From: Sequoia sempervirens
Taxonomy: Eukaryota > Streptophyta > Pinopsida > Cupressales > Cupressaceae
Assembly (NCBI GenBank): GCA_007258455.2
Contig: VDFB02254944.1
Span: 1 to 64,000 of the forward strand
Direction of reading: 5' to 3'
DNA length: 64,000 nt
Under the pieces are notes generated by a model. That model worked only from the letters and a program-made list of their open reading frames with translations, made no database searches and was not told the origin of the DNA. The translations under genes and the position numbers were made by a program. Of this stretch, positions 1 to 12,719 are shown in pieces (position 1 is the stretch's first letter; each line of letters begins with the position of its first letter).

Positions 1-1899
1 TTCCTCACATCAGTTTGCATTTTTGGCCAATAGTAGTGCCTCTTCAACTACTCCAAGGTCTTATCAAGACCAAAATGACCTGCAAGGCTGCCACTATGCT
101 TTTCTTTGTAAGTTATCCCTCATTGAACATTTGGGAATACTTAATTGTGCCCCTTGAACAAAAAATCATCTTGTATCATAAATTCAAGCCATTTCTCATT
201 ATTGTTGCTACAAGGCTTCCTACAACTTGCATAAATTTCTTTAAAATCTGTGTCATCAAGATACATACCTTTCAAAGAATCAAATCCCATGCTTTGTAAC
301 TTAATTTCCTACAACATTAGAGCCCTTATACTCAATGCATCTTCCACTTTATTATACTTCCCTTTCTTATGCTTAATGGTAAAAGTGAAACCTTGCAAAT
401 ACTCAACCCATTTCACATGCCTATGATTGAGTTTATCTTGACTATTCAAAAATTTTAGTGCATGATTATTATTTTACACTATAAACTCATTAGGAAGTAT
501 ATAATATCTCCATTTATTTAATGCTTTCCCCATTGCATACATTTCAAGGTCATAGGAAGAATAAATTTTCTAGGCTTCATTCAATTTTTCATTGAAGAAT
601 GCAATAGGCCTATTTTCTTGACTTAGTGTAGCACCTATGGCATGGCCACTTGCATCACATTCAATGGTAAAGACCTTATCAAAACTAGGCAAAGCCAATA
701 TAGGATGCTCAACTACCCTCTTTTTCAAATATTCGAAACTCCTATCAGCCTCACTAGACCAAACAAACTTCTTCCTTTTATCACCCTTTATAGTATCAAT
801 CATAAGAGCACAAACATGACTAAAACCTTTTATGAAATCTTTACAAAATCTAGCCAAACCATGGAAAATCCTTACCTCAACAATGATTTGGTGTAGGCCA
901 ACTTAGAATAGCCTCAACCTTGTTGGGATCCATCTTCAAGGTTCCATTGGTGACCATAAAACAAAGATATACCAACTTTGTTTTCAAGAACTCACACTTC
1001 TTCAAGTTTATCATTAGTTTCTCTTCATTTAATTTTTTCAAAACCAAATCCAAATGCTATAAATGTTCTTCTTTAGTCTTACTGAAAACAAGAATGTCAT
1101 CAAGATGGACTACCACAAACTTATCAATGAAAGGTTTGAGCACTTCATTCATCAACCACATGAAAGTACTAGGTGCATTTGATAAACCAAAGGGAATTAC
1201 AAGCCATTCATACAATGATTCATTTGTCTTGAAGGTTGTTTTCCATTCATCACCTTTTTTGATTCTTATTTGGTGGTAACCACTCTTAAGCTCAATTTTA
1301 GAAAAGTACTATGCACCACCCAAACAATCCATTAGATCTTCAATTCTTGGAATGGTAAATCTATACCTTATGGTAATATTGTTGATGGCCCTAGAATTAG
1401 TGCACATCCTCCACTCACCTCCTTTCTTGGGTGCTAGAACTGTGGGAACCCCACAATGACTCAAATTCTCCCTAATCAACCCCTTGTCAAGTAATTCATG
1501 TACTTGCCTCTTTTTCTCTTCATTTTGTTGTAGAGTCATCTTATAAGTATCTTTGTTAGGAAAACTAGCCCCTGGAATGAAATCAATGTGATGGCTAATG
1601 TCTCTCATAGGTGGTAAGGTGTTGGGAATCTCACCATTACTATATCAGCATATTTTTCAAGCAAGGGTTTGATCTCCAAAGGCAACTCTTCTTTCTTTTT
1701 TTCTTCCATGATAGACCTAGGCTTCACTATGATGGAAAAACCCACATTCTCCTCTTACATAGTCTTTAGGAACTCCTTTTCATTGACCAACATCACACTA
1801 GACCCTACTTAGGAATCTTGGCTCTCATCTTTCAATGGTGTGAGGGTGTGTAAGAAACCCCATCCTTTTCTATGGCATATGTGTTTTTCCTACAATCAC
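1..1899 (-). pseudogene. Chromovirus (Ty3/gypsy) pol fragment: protease end, RT, RNase H, integrase zinc finger
   Basis: Read right to left, the minus strand gives a protease-RT linker (about 1860-1620), the RT N-terminus with a conserved basic KK...WRMC..SRAINNIT stretch (about 1608-1310), the RT active site as [10 protein letters not shown] (about 1110-1080), RNase H with an IECDASGHAIGA core (857-570), and an H2C2-like integrase zinc finger close to position 1. This order (RT-RNase H-integrase) is that of Ty3/gypsy pol, and the wording of the RT resembles CRM/Reina chromoviruses. Several frameshifts and stops interrupt it, for example near 1615, 900 and 560, so it is dead. Neither LTR is in the window; it continues off the left edge and meets the next element near 1900. 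Confidence 0.85.
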
Positions 1900-4130
1900 A
1901 TTTCTATTCCTTTATCATTATTCTAACAAATCTATCAACCTAGAGTGCATACTTAACATATCATCCCATCTCTTCTTCTTCATATTTAATGTTCTTATGA
2001 GAATTATTAAAATTATCTTATTTTATAATCAGGTTATCCATTCCCTTAGGCATGATAAGGGGATGAATGAATCAAATCAATTTCATATCTAGCGCACAAA
2101 CTTGAGATATCATTGGATCTAGAACACATAAAATTATTAGTAATGATTCTTCTAGACACCCTAAACTTGGCAATTAAATTTTTCAACAATAATTCAACTA
2201 CCATCTTAGATATATCATTATGGTTTGGATTTTCATCAACTCATTTGGTGAAGTAGTTAATGGCTACAAGAATCCATTTATATTTTTTGCTTGATGTTTC
2301 ATAGATTTATCCTTTAAAATAAATACCCCACTACTAAAATGGAGCTTCAAACATTACAAATACAAGAGAAAGAGCATCTATATATTTTAATTTTCCTAAA
2401 ATCCTCTAGCAAATGCCACACTTTCTTAGTTTCTCATGCGCATCCTTGAATAATGTAGGCCACTAATACCTTTCTTTGAAATCTTGTGTGTATTGGCCTT
2501 GGCCTTGAAATTTCCTCCACAAATGCTTGGTTGGAATTCATTCATCACTTTATTGGATTGTTTCTAATTTAATAATTTGATGAGAAACCCATTATAATGT
2601 CTCCATATTAAATCATTATGTGTCATAACATAGCTTTGGGAATAGAACTTAAATATTATCTACTAATTATCACTCATTCTATGGGTACATTTCACATTCT
2701 CCATGTAGAATATAACATCCTTATATACTATGGATCATATTTCATGTCATATAAAGTGGATGCATAATCACAATTTTCCTCAATAACTTCAACTACATAC
2801 AAATTTATGTTTTCCATAATTTTAGCTAGGCCTTGACCTCTAAAAAAATTTGTAACTTGCATCTCCACATATATACCTAGATCTTATTGATCCATATACA
2901 CCTTTTACTTAAGGTGAATTAATATGTCTCTCACAAATATATGTGGCATATATGCCATGTTATTTGTGCCTATCAAATATGGTTTACAATTATTGATAGC
3001 TTTGACAAGGACATAAGCATGCTTTTCCATAATTAAACTTCAATTCAACATGCTTATATTCTTCATAAATTCAATAGAAAAATATATTTTTTCATATTGA
3101 TCCTTGTTCTTTTTAAGAAGCACAAAATTAATAGTATAGAATGAAGAAAATAAGAAGATTTGGAATTACTAGAATGGTTTGTACTCACCAAGATAGGAGC
3201 TTCTAGGATATATTCCTTGATCTTCACAAATACATTAGTCGGTTCCTCATTCCATGTGATTTTTTTTATTTGTTTAATGTTTTGGAGATTGCCTTGGTTT
3301 TCTTAGAAAAGGTACGAATTAACCTCTACAAAGTTTATTTTCATAGATAAGTATTGCACACATTTGATTTTTTGGGGCATGGGAATGAGATGAATTTTCT
3401 ATACTAATTTTTGATTTATCCTCATCCCATCCTTTGGCATAACATTCCTTAACAACTTACCTTTTTCCATGTCAAATATACACTTTTAGATCAAAAAATC
3501 TCATACTCGAAGGATATTTTAAAATTTTCATCTAGGTTCCTACAATGATCTATCCTATCCTTGGAGTATGTTGTTAGGGTGTCCCAATACCCCACCAATA
3601 TTTTATCAATGATGCCTAAAATGGAAACATCCATTTCTCATCATAATGTTGAAATTGCATTAATTAGTCAAAATGTCATTCTCACATAAACATAAGTGAC
3701 CCAAGGAGTAGTAAATATAATCTTGTCTTGTTTTGACTCCTTGACCACTATCCGGTTATATTTGGAGAATCCATCATTCGTAGACATCACTTTTGATACA
3801 ATTACTTTATGTACACTTTTACTCATTCTTGAGAGTTTTGATGTTCATATTCCTAGATTCCACACATAACATTATCTCTTCATTCTTCTTCCTAAGCAAA
3901 ACAAGGTTGCACACCCATTCAAAATGTAAGATAGACTTGATAATACCCATTTCATTTAAGTTCATCAACTCCTTTTATAATTGAGGAACAAGTGGGATTT
4001 AATTTTCCTCTATTCTTATCAAAAGGGTTTTCTATTAGGGTGGAGAGTAATTTTATGCTAAAAAAATCTTCCTTATAATCTTTGAGTTTGTCATAAGATC
4101 AAGAAAAATACTTAAATATTTTCAATAATG
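1900..4130 (-). pseudogene. Degenerate pol of the Tat-like element (RT, RNase H, integrase)
   Basis: In minus-strand order the sequence shows an RT entry motif (LNEMGIIKSI then EWVCNLVL, about 3960-3890), the DGFSKYN block (about 3765), a TTPWVTYVYVRM block where most families have TPWGT (about 3700), then RNase H-linker words such as FRGQGLA (about 2835), and an integrase core with KWILVAINYFTK (about 2260) and HSSPYHA.GNG (about 2060). Stops and frameshifts occur every 20-60 codons and the RT catalytic DD region is scrambled. Domain order RT-RNase H-integrase fixes it as Ty3/gypsy. It is an ancient, non-functional copy. Confidence 0.8.
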
Positions 4131-6984
4131 TAATTAATATATTATTTTTAAAAACTTTTTACATTCTTTCCAATGTAAACCATCTTAGGGGATATGTATT
4201 ACCTAACATTACACCTTCAATGCTATCCTTATTAATGGGTTTAATTTTTCTCTGTATAAATCAGTAATATCAAATATTCTTGACAATGTCACTAGTCCTA
4301 TGGGAATAGTGTTGATTTTTAGTTATGTTATTTCATCATCCAAGAAAATTTCCTTGTCATTTTCTAACTAAACCAAAGGATATGAATCAATAATCTAGAT
4401 CTAAAATTCATCCATAAAATTCATGAATTTATATATTTATTGAGAATCATCAAACATTTACCAGCTACAGATGTTATCTAGTATACTTGGACTTGTGAGG
4501 ATTTCCAGGATAGAATAAATATAAGAGGAAACCAACCTCATTTCAAATTTAGATGCTTCAATAGCTAAAGGATCTGCAAGAACATTCCCTAATCTATTAA
4601 TCCATTCAATGCCAATTGTACCTAATAGATCTATGGTATTTCAAACATCACTCCTATGCATTCTCAATATTCCATCCTTCGCTATATATATATATATATA
4701 TATTATTTGCAGTGCATTTATCTCTAAGTATCATAGAATTTCAAAGATTTTAATTCTATTCTTGTGATAAATATTCAATCCTAACTTCAGAGGTCCATAC
4801 TCTAATATATTATTAGTACATTGGAAGGTTGACTTGAATGCATGATTTAAAATATTATCATGATGTGAGACTAAATAACTATGGCATCTAAACCATCATT
4901 TAAACATGCACCATTAAAAAAATAGTCCATTAATCATTCCCATAATTTATAGGAGCAAAAAAAAGAGGAGAATTGAAATTTTCATGATCCTATTCATCAT
5001 AATATCAGATGAAGTGGTCCAAAACAAATTAAATTATAGCACTATTTTGGTGGCCTTTTGATGGTCCTCAATAATATGCAACATCTTCTTTTATTTATGT
5101 ATTTTGAATTCTTTCTCATGCAACAAGATAGTAGCGTATGATAGATACATTTGTATACTACCTCCCATTGTTGTTGCCTAATTTTTGGATAGTAACATAC
5201 TACATTTGGAAATAAAATTCACAATGACTTTGTCATTAAGAATGATGTGTTTGGGTAGTAGGAAGTTGGACTTCCACATTGTTCATAATTATCATAATAT
5301 TTGCCTCTTTAGAAATCATGGAGAAAAATTGCCATAGGACTTGGACACCTATAGACCTAGATCATTCATAACTTGAAGATGTGTGACATCATTTGAAGCT
5401 TTAAATTACAATATATAGTTGTGACCTAACTATATGTTGATTAATAATGTGGTATTCATTATTGATTTTGTTTCTAACCAAGGAATTCCCTAGGTAAATC
5501 TCAAAGTTATCTTCAACATCCTTACCATTTGAAAATCATTGGGAATAGGATCAATCTTGTCCATTTCTTTTATATAAGTGATGTAAAAAATTATTTCCTT
5601 ATCTTTATGGATTCTAAGGATTTCTCCTATAGGCATTAATATTTTAATCTAGCTCATGACCTAAGCTACATCAATAGGGTTATAATTGGGAAAAGGGAAA
5701 ATTTTGTGAGATAGTTAAGTCATTTTTATTAGGAATAAAAGGCATGACTTCACCATAAGAAGTAACACCATTATCCCTTATTTCTTTCTTCTTTTCTTTA
5801 TCTCCACCTTGTCCTTTCAGTTGCTAGGATTAAACTTTGTGTGTTATATCATTTAGGTTTTCCCCTTCTAAAACATCTATGGGACCTAAAGGTGTTGTAT
5901 ATTCAAGGCATTAGGTGTATGTTTCTTCTTGACCATCTATTTTTGTACTAGATTTTTCTTTTTCTCCACCACCTTATTTTCAAGGGTGTTGTTCCTTGTC
6001 TCATTTTCCCCCTTCTATTATCTTTTCTAATGCTTAAGTTACTCCTATTTTGCATAGTAGAATTATCATTACCTCATACAAGAAATTTTCTATTTCTCAT
6101 TTGGTATGTGCTCTAGACATGTATTATCACTAATTTTGTAAGGATTTTTATGTCTTCATTTGATGGTTTGGACCTTTTATATCTTTTTTGCATCAATTTC
6201 ATTAAGTTCTCAAAATCATGAGTAGGTAACTAGTACTAATTCATACCAACACCATGATCATATTAGAAGATCTAATCAGTTGAACCATAATCAAAATATT
6301 CAATTTTTTCTTTCATAGATTCATACTCAAGTGCATAAAGGTGATCAATTGCATCTTTATAATGCATAGAAATACCTTTCTCATTAGATAATTCTTTCTC
6401 CTTCCTAACTGATAAGGCAATTAGGCATTTAAGTGGATCATGTGGGAGGTAAATTATTTCACACCACAATGAGATGTCCTAAAGTCATACATTATCCGTT
6501 TGCAAGGAGTTTGGAGCTTCCTTCTCTTTTGATTGAAATTCCCTTTCTTGGGACCATTTGTAAATCATTTTGTTGTGGTATTTTGGACCAATAAATCTTA
6601 GATAGTGTGTAATGTAAATGGTGACCTTCAATGAAATGTGTTGTAACATTACGTGGTAGAATCCATTTTTTATTTATGTGTACCTTGTAGGATAGATTAT
6701 TCAATTTACCAATCATCCTATCTAGCTTGTCTTTAGTAGTGAGAGGTTCACTTTAGTTCTCTCTCTAGTTGTGATAATTTTACATCTAACCTCTTGATGT
6801 CTTTCCATATGCCCACACATTACTCTCAATATTGATGGTTGTAGCATAATCTTATCTCAAGGTTCATTGATTCTTGTCTCAAAGGAAATATTCAATATTG
6901 GTATCAAAGGAATTAAAATAGAGGATTAGATACATGGAATAATTTGGTATAAGATTCAATGGTACTTTCTACATAGTCATGATG
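4131..6984 (-). pseudogene. Gag/protease zone of the Tat-like element, mostly unrecognisable
   Basis: Between the RT and the element A insertion lie about 2.8 kb of AT-rich sequence with only short minus-strand reading frames (6272-6469 and 6492-6716). Directly left of the insertion the minus strand gives FDTNIEYF and NIESNVWAYGK. These match the end of a plant Ty3 gag domain, where an acidic 'FDTDF...LLRER' block is followed by 'EVEANMMASGK'. This continues the gag interrupted at 18837, which is the evidence for one split gene. I could not place a protease active site. A short (TA)n run lies at 4683-4704. Confidence 0.5.
4683..4704. repeat. (TA)n microsatellite
   Basis: About eleven uninterrupted TA dinucleotides lie inside the Tat-like element. 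Confidence 0.9.
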
Positions 6985-6989
6985 AATAT
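6985..6989. repeat. Target-site duplication of element A, left copy (AATAT)
   Basis: Five bases immediately before the TG of the left LTR, identical to 18832-18836. Confidence 0.93.
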
Positions 6990-7659
6990 TGTCACCCCAA
7001 TTGTGTAATTACTATTTACTATTACTATGTAGGGTAAAATGTGAATTCAGTGGATGAATAAATTGTGTGTGCACTTTGTTATCACTTCCTTATGAATGAA
7101 TGTCTTCTCATTTAATATTATATGAAGGAATGCATTTATGTTATTGGATGAATATTGTATTAATATTCTAACTTTGGAGATGTATTATGTATACTACATA
7201 TTTTGTGAACAGCTGACTATCATGTGCAAGTGTTAGTGATTGCAACTATATGTTCAATTCCTCCAAGAGGAGGAGAAGTATCACTTAGGAGAAGGTCTTG
7301 GTTAGGTAACCAGTAACACAACCTATCTGAGCTTACACACACCACGATAAAATAATTGAGTCCAGTTATTAAGTGGGAAGTTGGTAAGTTATCCCTAGTC
7401 AATATTTCTGCATTAGTAAGAGTCTTGTTTACTTTTGAGTGCATTATTAGGTGATGTTTATCTATTTGAGCTTGAGAGTTATTTCCTTGTTACTATGCTT
7501 GTACTGATATATGGAACATACAAGGAATATGTATATGCACACACATGCATGCCAATGATAGACTATATGCACAAAGGAACACGTACATGAGGGTACATAG
7601 AGACATATCTATGCACACTCATGCATGAGTTGCTTATACGCATGGAACTATCTGATGGA

Positions 7660-8056
7660 TCTCATGGCATGTATATATATACATATAGATATATCGCTCA
7701 TAGGCTCTAATCAATAGCATAATAATTGTTTGTGATTTTGGTGTATGAATCAAATATGTATATATATACACATATAATGTATATACATATATCTATATGT
7801 ATATATGTATCCATATACGCATATGGTGGAAAATGGGCATTCCCATATGAATGTATCAATGCATGTATGCATATGTATACATGTACATAGAGACATATAT
7901 CTATAAATATATATGTATACACATCTGATATATTAATATAACAATGTGATTGTTATCTTGATGTATTCATTTGTATATCAATTATATATACATGCTTTAT
8001 TGACATATGATAACTATGGATATATATATTAACATATACATATAGATGTATATGTG

Positions 8057-8089
<33 letters not shown>

Positions 8090-8160
8090 CTGTGTGTGTG
8101 TGTGTGTGTTAATATATATATCTACAAATGTAAGTATATAAATACGTATATGTTATATAG
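7660..8160. repeat. Compound (TA)n/(TG)n microsatellite zone in the 5' LTR
   Basis: Dense TATATG/CATATA words and a (TA)n(TG)n run near 8060-8110. A shorter counterpart lies at about 16380-16820 in the other LTR. Open frames here encode I/Y/C/H-rich simple sequence only. Confidence 0.85.
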
Positions 8161-8843
8161 ATAAATTTAAATGATATTTTCTTTGAGACCGACTAGCTAA
8201 AGCAATGATATCAACCAATTTATGACTAAATCAAAGGAAAAAGTATGAGATAGTAGTGACTTTATTCTTTAGCAGCATTATACTCTTATTTTCTGTGGAA
8301 GGAGAGTTTATAATCTACAAACATTAAGCAGCCATGAAGTAGATGAAGTGATAATAGAATAAGTTGACACCTCTTTTGTGGAATTTGTGGACTTTGTAAA
8401 CTCTTTATACTCTATTTCTATGTATCAACCAACATTTGTTAAAGTGTGTAAATCTATCAATGAGTTTGTTAATCAATTTAATATATGGATCGACTCATAC
8501 TATGACTTAGTCGATAGAGCCTTAGTGTCGCAAATTTGATGTTGAATGCTTCAGATGTTAATAAAATCATCCCAACTTTGTATGTGATTACTAAGCTTTG
8601 GCGCCACCTTTGAATCCTTATTCCTATAGATATCCATTTTGAGATGCAAAATGAAATCTAACATGTGGGATTTGAATTGGTCTCTAATTATTGTCATTTA
8701 ACTAAGTCAATCTATAGTTGTTTAAGCTGAGTATGTGCTTATATGTTCTCCACCTTTTGAGTTGAGATAGATGTGTTGTTGTGCATGCTTGTTGCTATCA
8801 AAACCATGCCTAAATTGTAGGCAGAGTAGTTACCTAATTGTTG

Positions 8844-8850
8844 TATAAAT
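8844..8850 (+). promoter_or_regulatory. Probable LTR TATA box (5' LTR of A)
   Basis: TATAAAT followed by AGAGGAGTAA, conserved at the matching position of the other LTR (17540-17548). It lies about 1.3 kb before the LTR end, which implies a long R-U5 if used. Confidence 0.6.
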
Positions 8851-9453
8851 AGAGGAGTAAATTCATTTGTTTAGACGCATTCTTCTATGCATTATTCCTT
8901 GAGAAAGTTTCTATGTTGTATCTACATTTCTATCTATAATATTCTATCAAGAATAGTGAGTGAGAGACTTGAGTTTAGAGAGAGTTTATTATTTTTTTGA
9001 GAGAAGTATTTTCCAACTTGTGAGATTAGTGGTTATTGAGTCTTTGTTGAAGGATCAATACTAGGATAGTTTCTGATTTGGAAGTGTTGTGACTACAGCC
9101 GGTTAATTGGAAAGGTTATCACAAGAATGAGGATATTCTTCCCTTGTTTGTATTAGTGTTGAATGTTTTTCTTCTTGAATGTTTAAACCAATATTTTATA
9201 GTTACTTGCATATAGGGAAAAATAATATTTTCTTTGAAAGAAAAGTGGAAACTATTTACTCTATTTGTGTAATGTTTGTAATTACTCCATGATAGGAGAG
9301 ATTGTTTGTCATAGGTATTGTTATTATACTAGATGTGATTAAACATGGGTAAGAGAGATTGTTTTCCATAGGTATTGTTAATATACTAGATATGATCAAA
9401 CATAGAAAAGCTTAAGGAACACTCATAGCTAGATATTTAATTATGCTAGATAG

Positions 9454-9541
9454 CTAGTAGGTTACTCCTGGGATTGTTATCTAGTGATGTGATGGAACTA
9501 GTAGGTTACTCCTAGGAATGTTTTCTAGTGAAGGGAGGGAA
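9454..9541 (+). repeat. 44-bp tandem duplication private to the 5' LTR of A
   Basis: Two diverged copies beginning CTAGTAGGTTACTCCT at 9454 and 9498; the 3' LTR has one copy near 18155. Confidence 0.8.
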
Positions 9542-10176
9542 GTAGTACTTTGCTTTATGAGTTGTGTTTCCTTAGGTTGTTAAATAGATAGGTTATCTTG
9601 GGGAGTAGCTTTCCTGTGGAGAGGGATCAAGCCTAAGCATATATATAATGGCCTTAAGTCAAAATGATCTTGCAATAGTGTAAGTGAATGGTAGAACTTC
9701 ACTTGAATTACTGAGTGAGAATACTTTGGCCAAAGTAGTGTGATTTCCCTAGGCTCCACTGTCAATTTCCATGTCCATTTAAATGCATGAAGGGTAGGGT
9801 CATCTATCAATGCTAGATGTGTGGGGGACCACATATGAGTCTGTGGTTGGCAGAAAAGCACTTGAGTGATGCTTCTCCTCCTCAGCAGGCGATAGAAGAC
9901 CAAGGTTTTGAAAGGAAGATTCTTGGACTATCTATATCTTATGTTGTGAAGCTCAAAGGAGCTATATATGTAGTTGTGTAATTTCTTGGAATATTGTACT
10001 TTGTGAAATGTTGTAATGGAATGGAAATCTTTATTGTATATTGTATAGCATCTTTTTCCATATATTCTCAATAAAGGAAGAAAATATTTTTATTGCAATG
10101 GCTTATGACAGTTTATTTTACTTGCACAATAAAAACTTAGGAAATTTACTTCAGTGAATATTTGGCATATTACATG

Positions 10177-10190
10177 TGGTACCAGAGCCA
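10177..10190 (+). other. Primer-binding site of element A (initiator tRNA-Met type)
   Basis: TGGTACCAGAGCCA, two bases after the LTR end. The usual plant initiator-Met site is TGGTATCAGAGCCA, so there is a single mismatch. Confidence 0.9.
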
Positions 10191-10302
10191 GGTTTAGCTT
10201 TGGAACCTATGATCTCACATTCTTTTCATCCAACGTTATCTAATGTTTTGAATTCTTGTGCCAGGATGGTGTGTCTCAAATTAACAACTTGAAAGTCAGT
10301 AA

Positions 10303-10647
10303 TTGGAAACGAAGTGCTACCTCAAGGCCAAGAAGGAAAGAGAAGCCATTGTTAGAACAATTGAGGGAACCAACTATGACAATTTCGTCAAGTTGAGTGA
10401 CACTGAAACATTTAGTCACACACTTTCTAAGATCAATGATGTGAAGAGGAAGATGAAGATGGAGGCTATGTACAACAATATACCTTCCATCTCACTAGAA
10501 AAGTCTAAGTCATTATCACTTTCTAGGGATATGCCCTCGAAAGGAAGTGTCAATCTGGAATTCATCTTTAGGGACCCTAGAGTTCTTCCAATGGAAGAAG
10601 TAATAGTAATTTCTTTGAGTAACAATTTTGAGGGATATGTACCTTGA
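10303..10647 (+). CDS. Unrecognised leader-region ORF of element A (114 codons, no ATG at its 5' end)
   Basis: An open frame between the primer-binding site and gag. The first codon used here is TTG, so an ATG start would be internal. The product is lysine-rich at the N-terminus and has no motif I recognise. Overlapping antisense frames at 10416-10888 are also open, which argues that openness here is partly compositional. It could be a worn upstream part of gag or non-coding leader. It is listed because it is the only long frame in a leader of nearly 0.9 kb. Confidence 0.25.
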   Translation: METKCYLKAKKEREAIVRTIEGTNYDNFVKLSDTETFSHTLSKINDVKRKMKMEAMYNNIPSISLEKSKSLSLSRDMPSKGSVNLEFIFRDPRVLPMEEVIVISLSNNFEGYVP

Positions 10648-11081
10648 GATCATCCAAATGAGAAATGGTCTCATGAATAAATTTTTTCCAAAAGAGTAGA
10701 CTATATTGTTGATGAACACCATATTGGAACTGAACCTCGTAACTATGTATCGGATGATAAAACCAAAGGCTAATATCCATTTTGGGATAGTTATGAACAA
10801 ATGATAGATGAGAAATAATCTCAATCTGTAGGATATACTCCATTAAGTTATGTGTAGAGAGTGAATCTAAGGGGTACTCTCCACTCAACTATCTAAATTG
10901 TCATTCCATGTAATCAAAGGATATTGAAATCCTTATGAAATGAATTAAAAAAAAATTATCAAAAGTGTGTACTTAATCTTATGTGGAATTGTTTATGTGT
11001 GTATGAATTCCATTTCTAATGTTTTCCATAAGATAGTTGATAACATAATAAAACATTCAAGTAAAACCTAATCTTGTGAAG

Positions 11082-12160
11082 ATGGTGAGGACATGAACCA
11101 ATCCTGGCGATAGCCAAGAAGATGGACAAGGACCAATAGGAATTGAAGTTAGGCTTGAACAAATTTTGGCAAGGTTAGATAACCTTGAACAAGAAAGGGT
11201 ACAATCTAGGGTTGAGAAAGAGGTTCTCGTTAATGAGAATGAAGGTGAAAACTCTTCTCATGGGCAATGATGAAACCCATGATCACGAAAAAGAAATATC
11301 ACCAACACCATCTATGGAAAGAAATAAGAAGTGTATGGATTCTAAACTTTCTAAGGATATGAAGAAGATTGTTCCACCCAAGTTTGAGGGAAGTGCTAGT
11401 AATGATGAAACTAAGGTGTGGCTTGTTCAAATGGAAAATTATTTTCAAATACAAAAGTACACTGAGACCAATAAAGCCACTTGGGGTGCATACCTATAAG
11501 TTGGAGAAGCCTCTACCTAGTGGATGAACAAAAATCTAGAACTCAATATCAACTCATGGAAGTTGACATAGGGGGAATTTTTTGATATTTTTCACAAGCG
11601 ATGGTTGCCCCAACTATACTATGATGAAAAACTCACGAATTTCCAGAGTTTGAGACATTAAGGAAATATGTCGATCAACGAGTATTGGGAGAAGTTTACC
11701 CAATTTATGGGTTATGTGCCTATATACCATAAGGATGAACATTTTTGTATAAGGAAATTTATAATGGGACTTAACAATCAAATTGGAGGGGAAGTGGATA
11801 TGCATGGTCCTACAACTATGGATCTTGTATATGAAAAATCAATTAAGGAGAAAAAGCTTGGGGCTATCTCCAACCAACAACAAAGTAAAGACCGTAAGAA
11901 GGTTGTGGAAATTATTGACAAGCCTACTCCAAAGAAGATGGAGGTTGTGCAAAATGTACCTAGGCAAGGAGAAAAATATAACCGCTATAGCAGAAAAGAG
12001 TCAAGAAGAGAGCAAAAGAGAAATGGATCGAACAATGTTGGTGGAAATGCTAGTAGATCTAGAGAACCCACAAAGAAGAAGGTACCATTTATAGGATGCT
12101 ATACTTTTGGGGGAGACCATTTTGCTAGAGATTGTCCCAATAAGCCTTTTGATAGTTCAC
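11082..12160 (+). pseudogene. Element A gag (capsid and zinc knuckle), broken
   Basis: From the ATG near 11082 the frame meets a stop after four codons, then continues with an acidic/coiled N-terminal part. A Retrotrans_gag domain follows with PPKFEGSASNDETKVWL (about 11377-11430), more stops near 11499-11600, and FTQFMGYVPIYHKDEHFC (11698-11752). The zinc knuckle at 12097-12135 reads C-Y-T-F-G-G-D-H-F-A-R-D-C. The second cysteine of the usual CX2CX4HX4C is a phenylalanine, so metal binding should be lost. A long open stretch (11668-12636) carries the gag end and the protease. Confidence 0.85.
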
Positions 12161-12636
12161 TACCTACTCAGCAGGAAATGTTTCAACAAAGGATTCATGC
12201 AGCAGTGGATGATCACCAAGTAGAGTATCATGCAACACCCATTGAAACTCCAAGTATTTTGTTTGGTTCACCCATTTCAGTTCTTATTGATACTGGTGCA
12301 ACTGAGAGTTTTATTTCACCTAGAGTAGCTAATCAATTATCTAGTAATGCTAGACATATGGCAACGTATTGGGATGTAGAGTATGCAAACCAGATAAGAG
12401 AAAAGGTACAACAATGTTTGTTCGAGGCTAGGATAGATCTACTTTGTTTCTCTACAGAAGTAAACCTATATGTTGCACCCTTAGGATCCTATGATGTAAT
12501 CTTAGGTATGACTTGGTTGTGGATACATAAGGCTAAGGTAGATTTCCATGCGAAAACCATTGAGTGCCTAGATGATTTTGGTAATCAAGTGAAGTTCCAA
12601 GGGATACCTAGAGAAGTCAAGATTCATCAAATCTAG
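12161..12636 (+). pseudogene. Element A aspartic protease
   Basis: Continues the frame of the gag end without a break. The active site triad appears as LIDTGATESF with DTG at 12289-12297, and a flap/hydrophobic ILGMTWLW motif lies near 12505. In chromoviruses this retropepsin-like enzyme cleaves Gag-Pol. The frame ends at a TAG at 12634 before the RT, so the polyprotein is interrupted, although the protease itself looks intact. Confidence 0.85.
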
Positions 12637-12719
12637 GCAATGCAACTAGTAAGGGCTGAGAAGGTTGCAAAATATTTGCCATTAAGATTGAAGAACTTGA
12701 AGAAGATCTTGATAACTTG

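Larger units (their letters stand above)
1900..6984 (-). mobile_element. Old Tat/Athila-like Ty3/gypsy retrotransposon, left part (split by element A)
   Basis: The minus strand holds a heavily mutated non-chromoviral Ty3/gypsy element: gag remnants near 6984-6700, an RT from about 4130, RNase H near 3100, and integrase from about 2300 to 1900. Its gag is interrupted at 6985-6989 by element A and resumes at 18837. LTRs were not identified. The left boundary (about 1900) is where the chromovirus fragment begins, so the element is truncated or interrupted there. Assignment to the Tat/Athila side rests on RT and integrase wording and on the gag style, not on a tree. Confidence 0.75.
6990..10174 (+). 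repeat. Element A 5' LTR (3185 bp)
   Basis: Starts TGTCACCCC and ends CATATTACA. It is colinear with 15694-18831. It contains a microsatellite-rich stretch (about 7660-8160), a TATA box (8844-8850) and an AATAAA-type signal near 10068. A 44-bp tandem duplication at 9454-9541 is single-copy in the other LTR. Short ORFs inside are products of the AT/CA repeats and are not genes. Confidence 0.93.

Noticed and set aside
920..1279. Plus-strand ORF of 119 codons
   Set aside because: Antisense of the reverse transcriptase of the chromovirus fragment.
7707..7922. ORF on the minus strand, and similar frames at 16386-16749, rich in Tyr/Ile/His
   Set aside because: They are translations of TATATG/CATATA microsatellite in both LTRs of element A; open by composition only.
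8490..8545. Possible tRNA-like sequence in the element A LTR
   Set aside because: No cloverleaf with paired acceptor, D and T arms could be drawn.
10416..10888. Three overlapping minus-strand ORFs in the element A leader
   Set aside because: Antisense to the element's direction, overlapping each other in different frames, no motifs.
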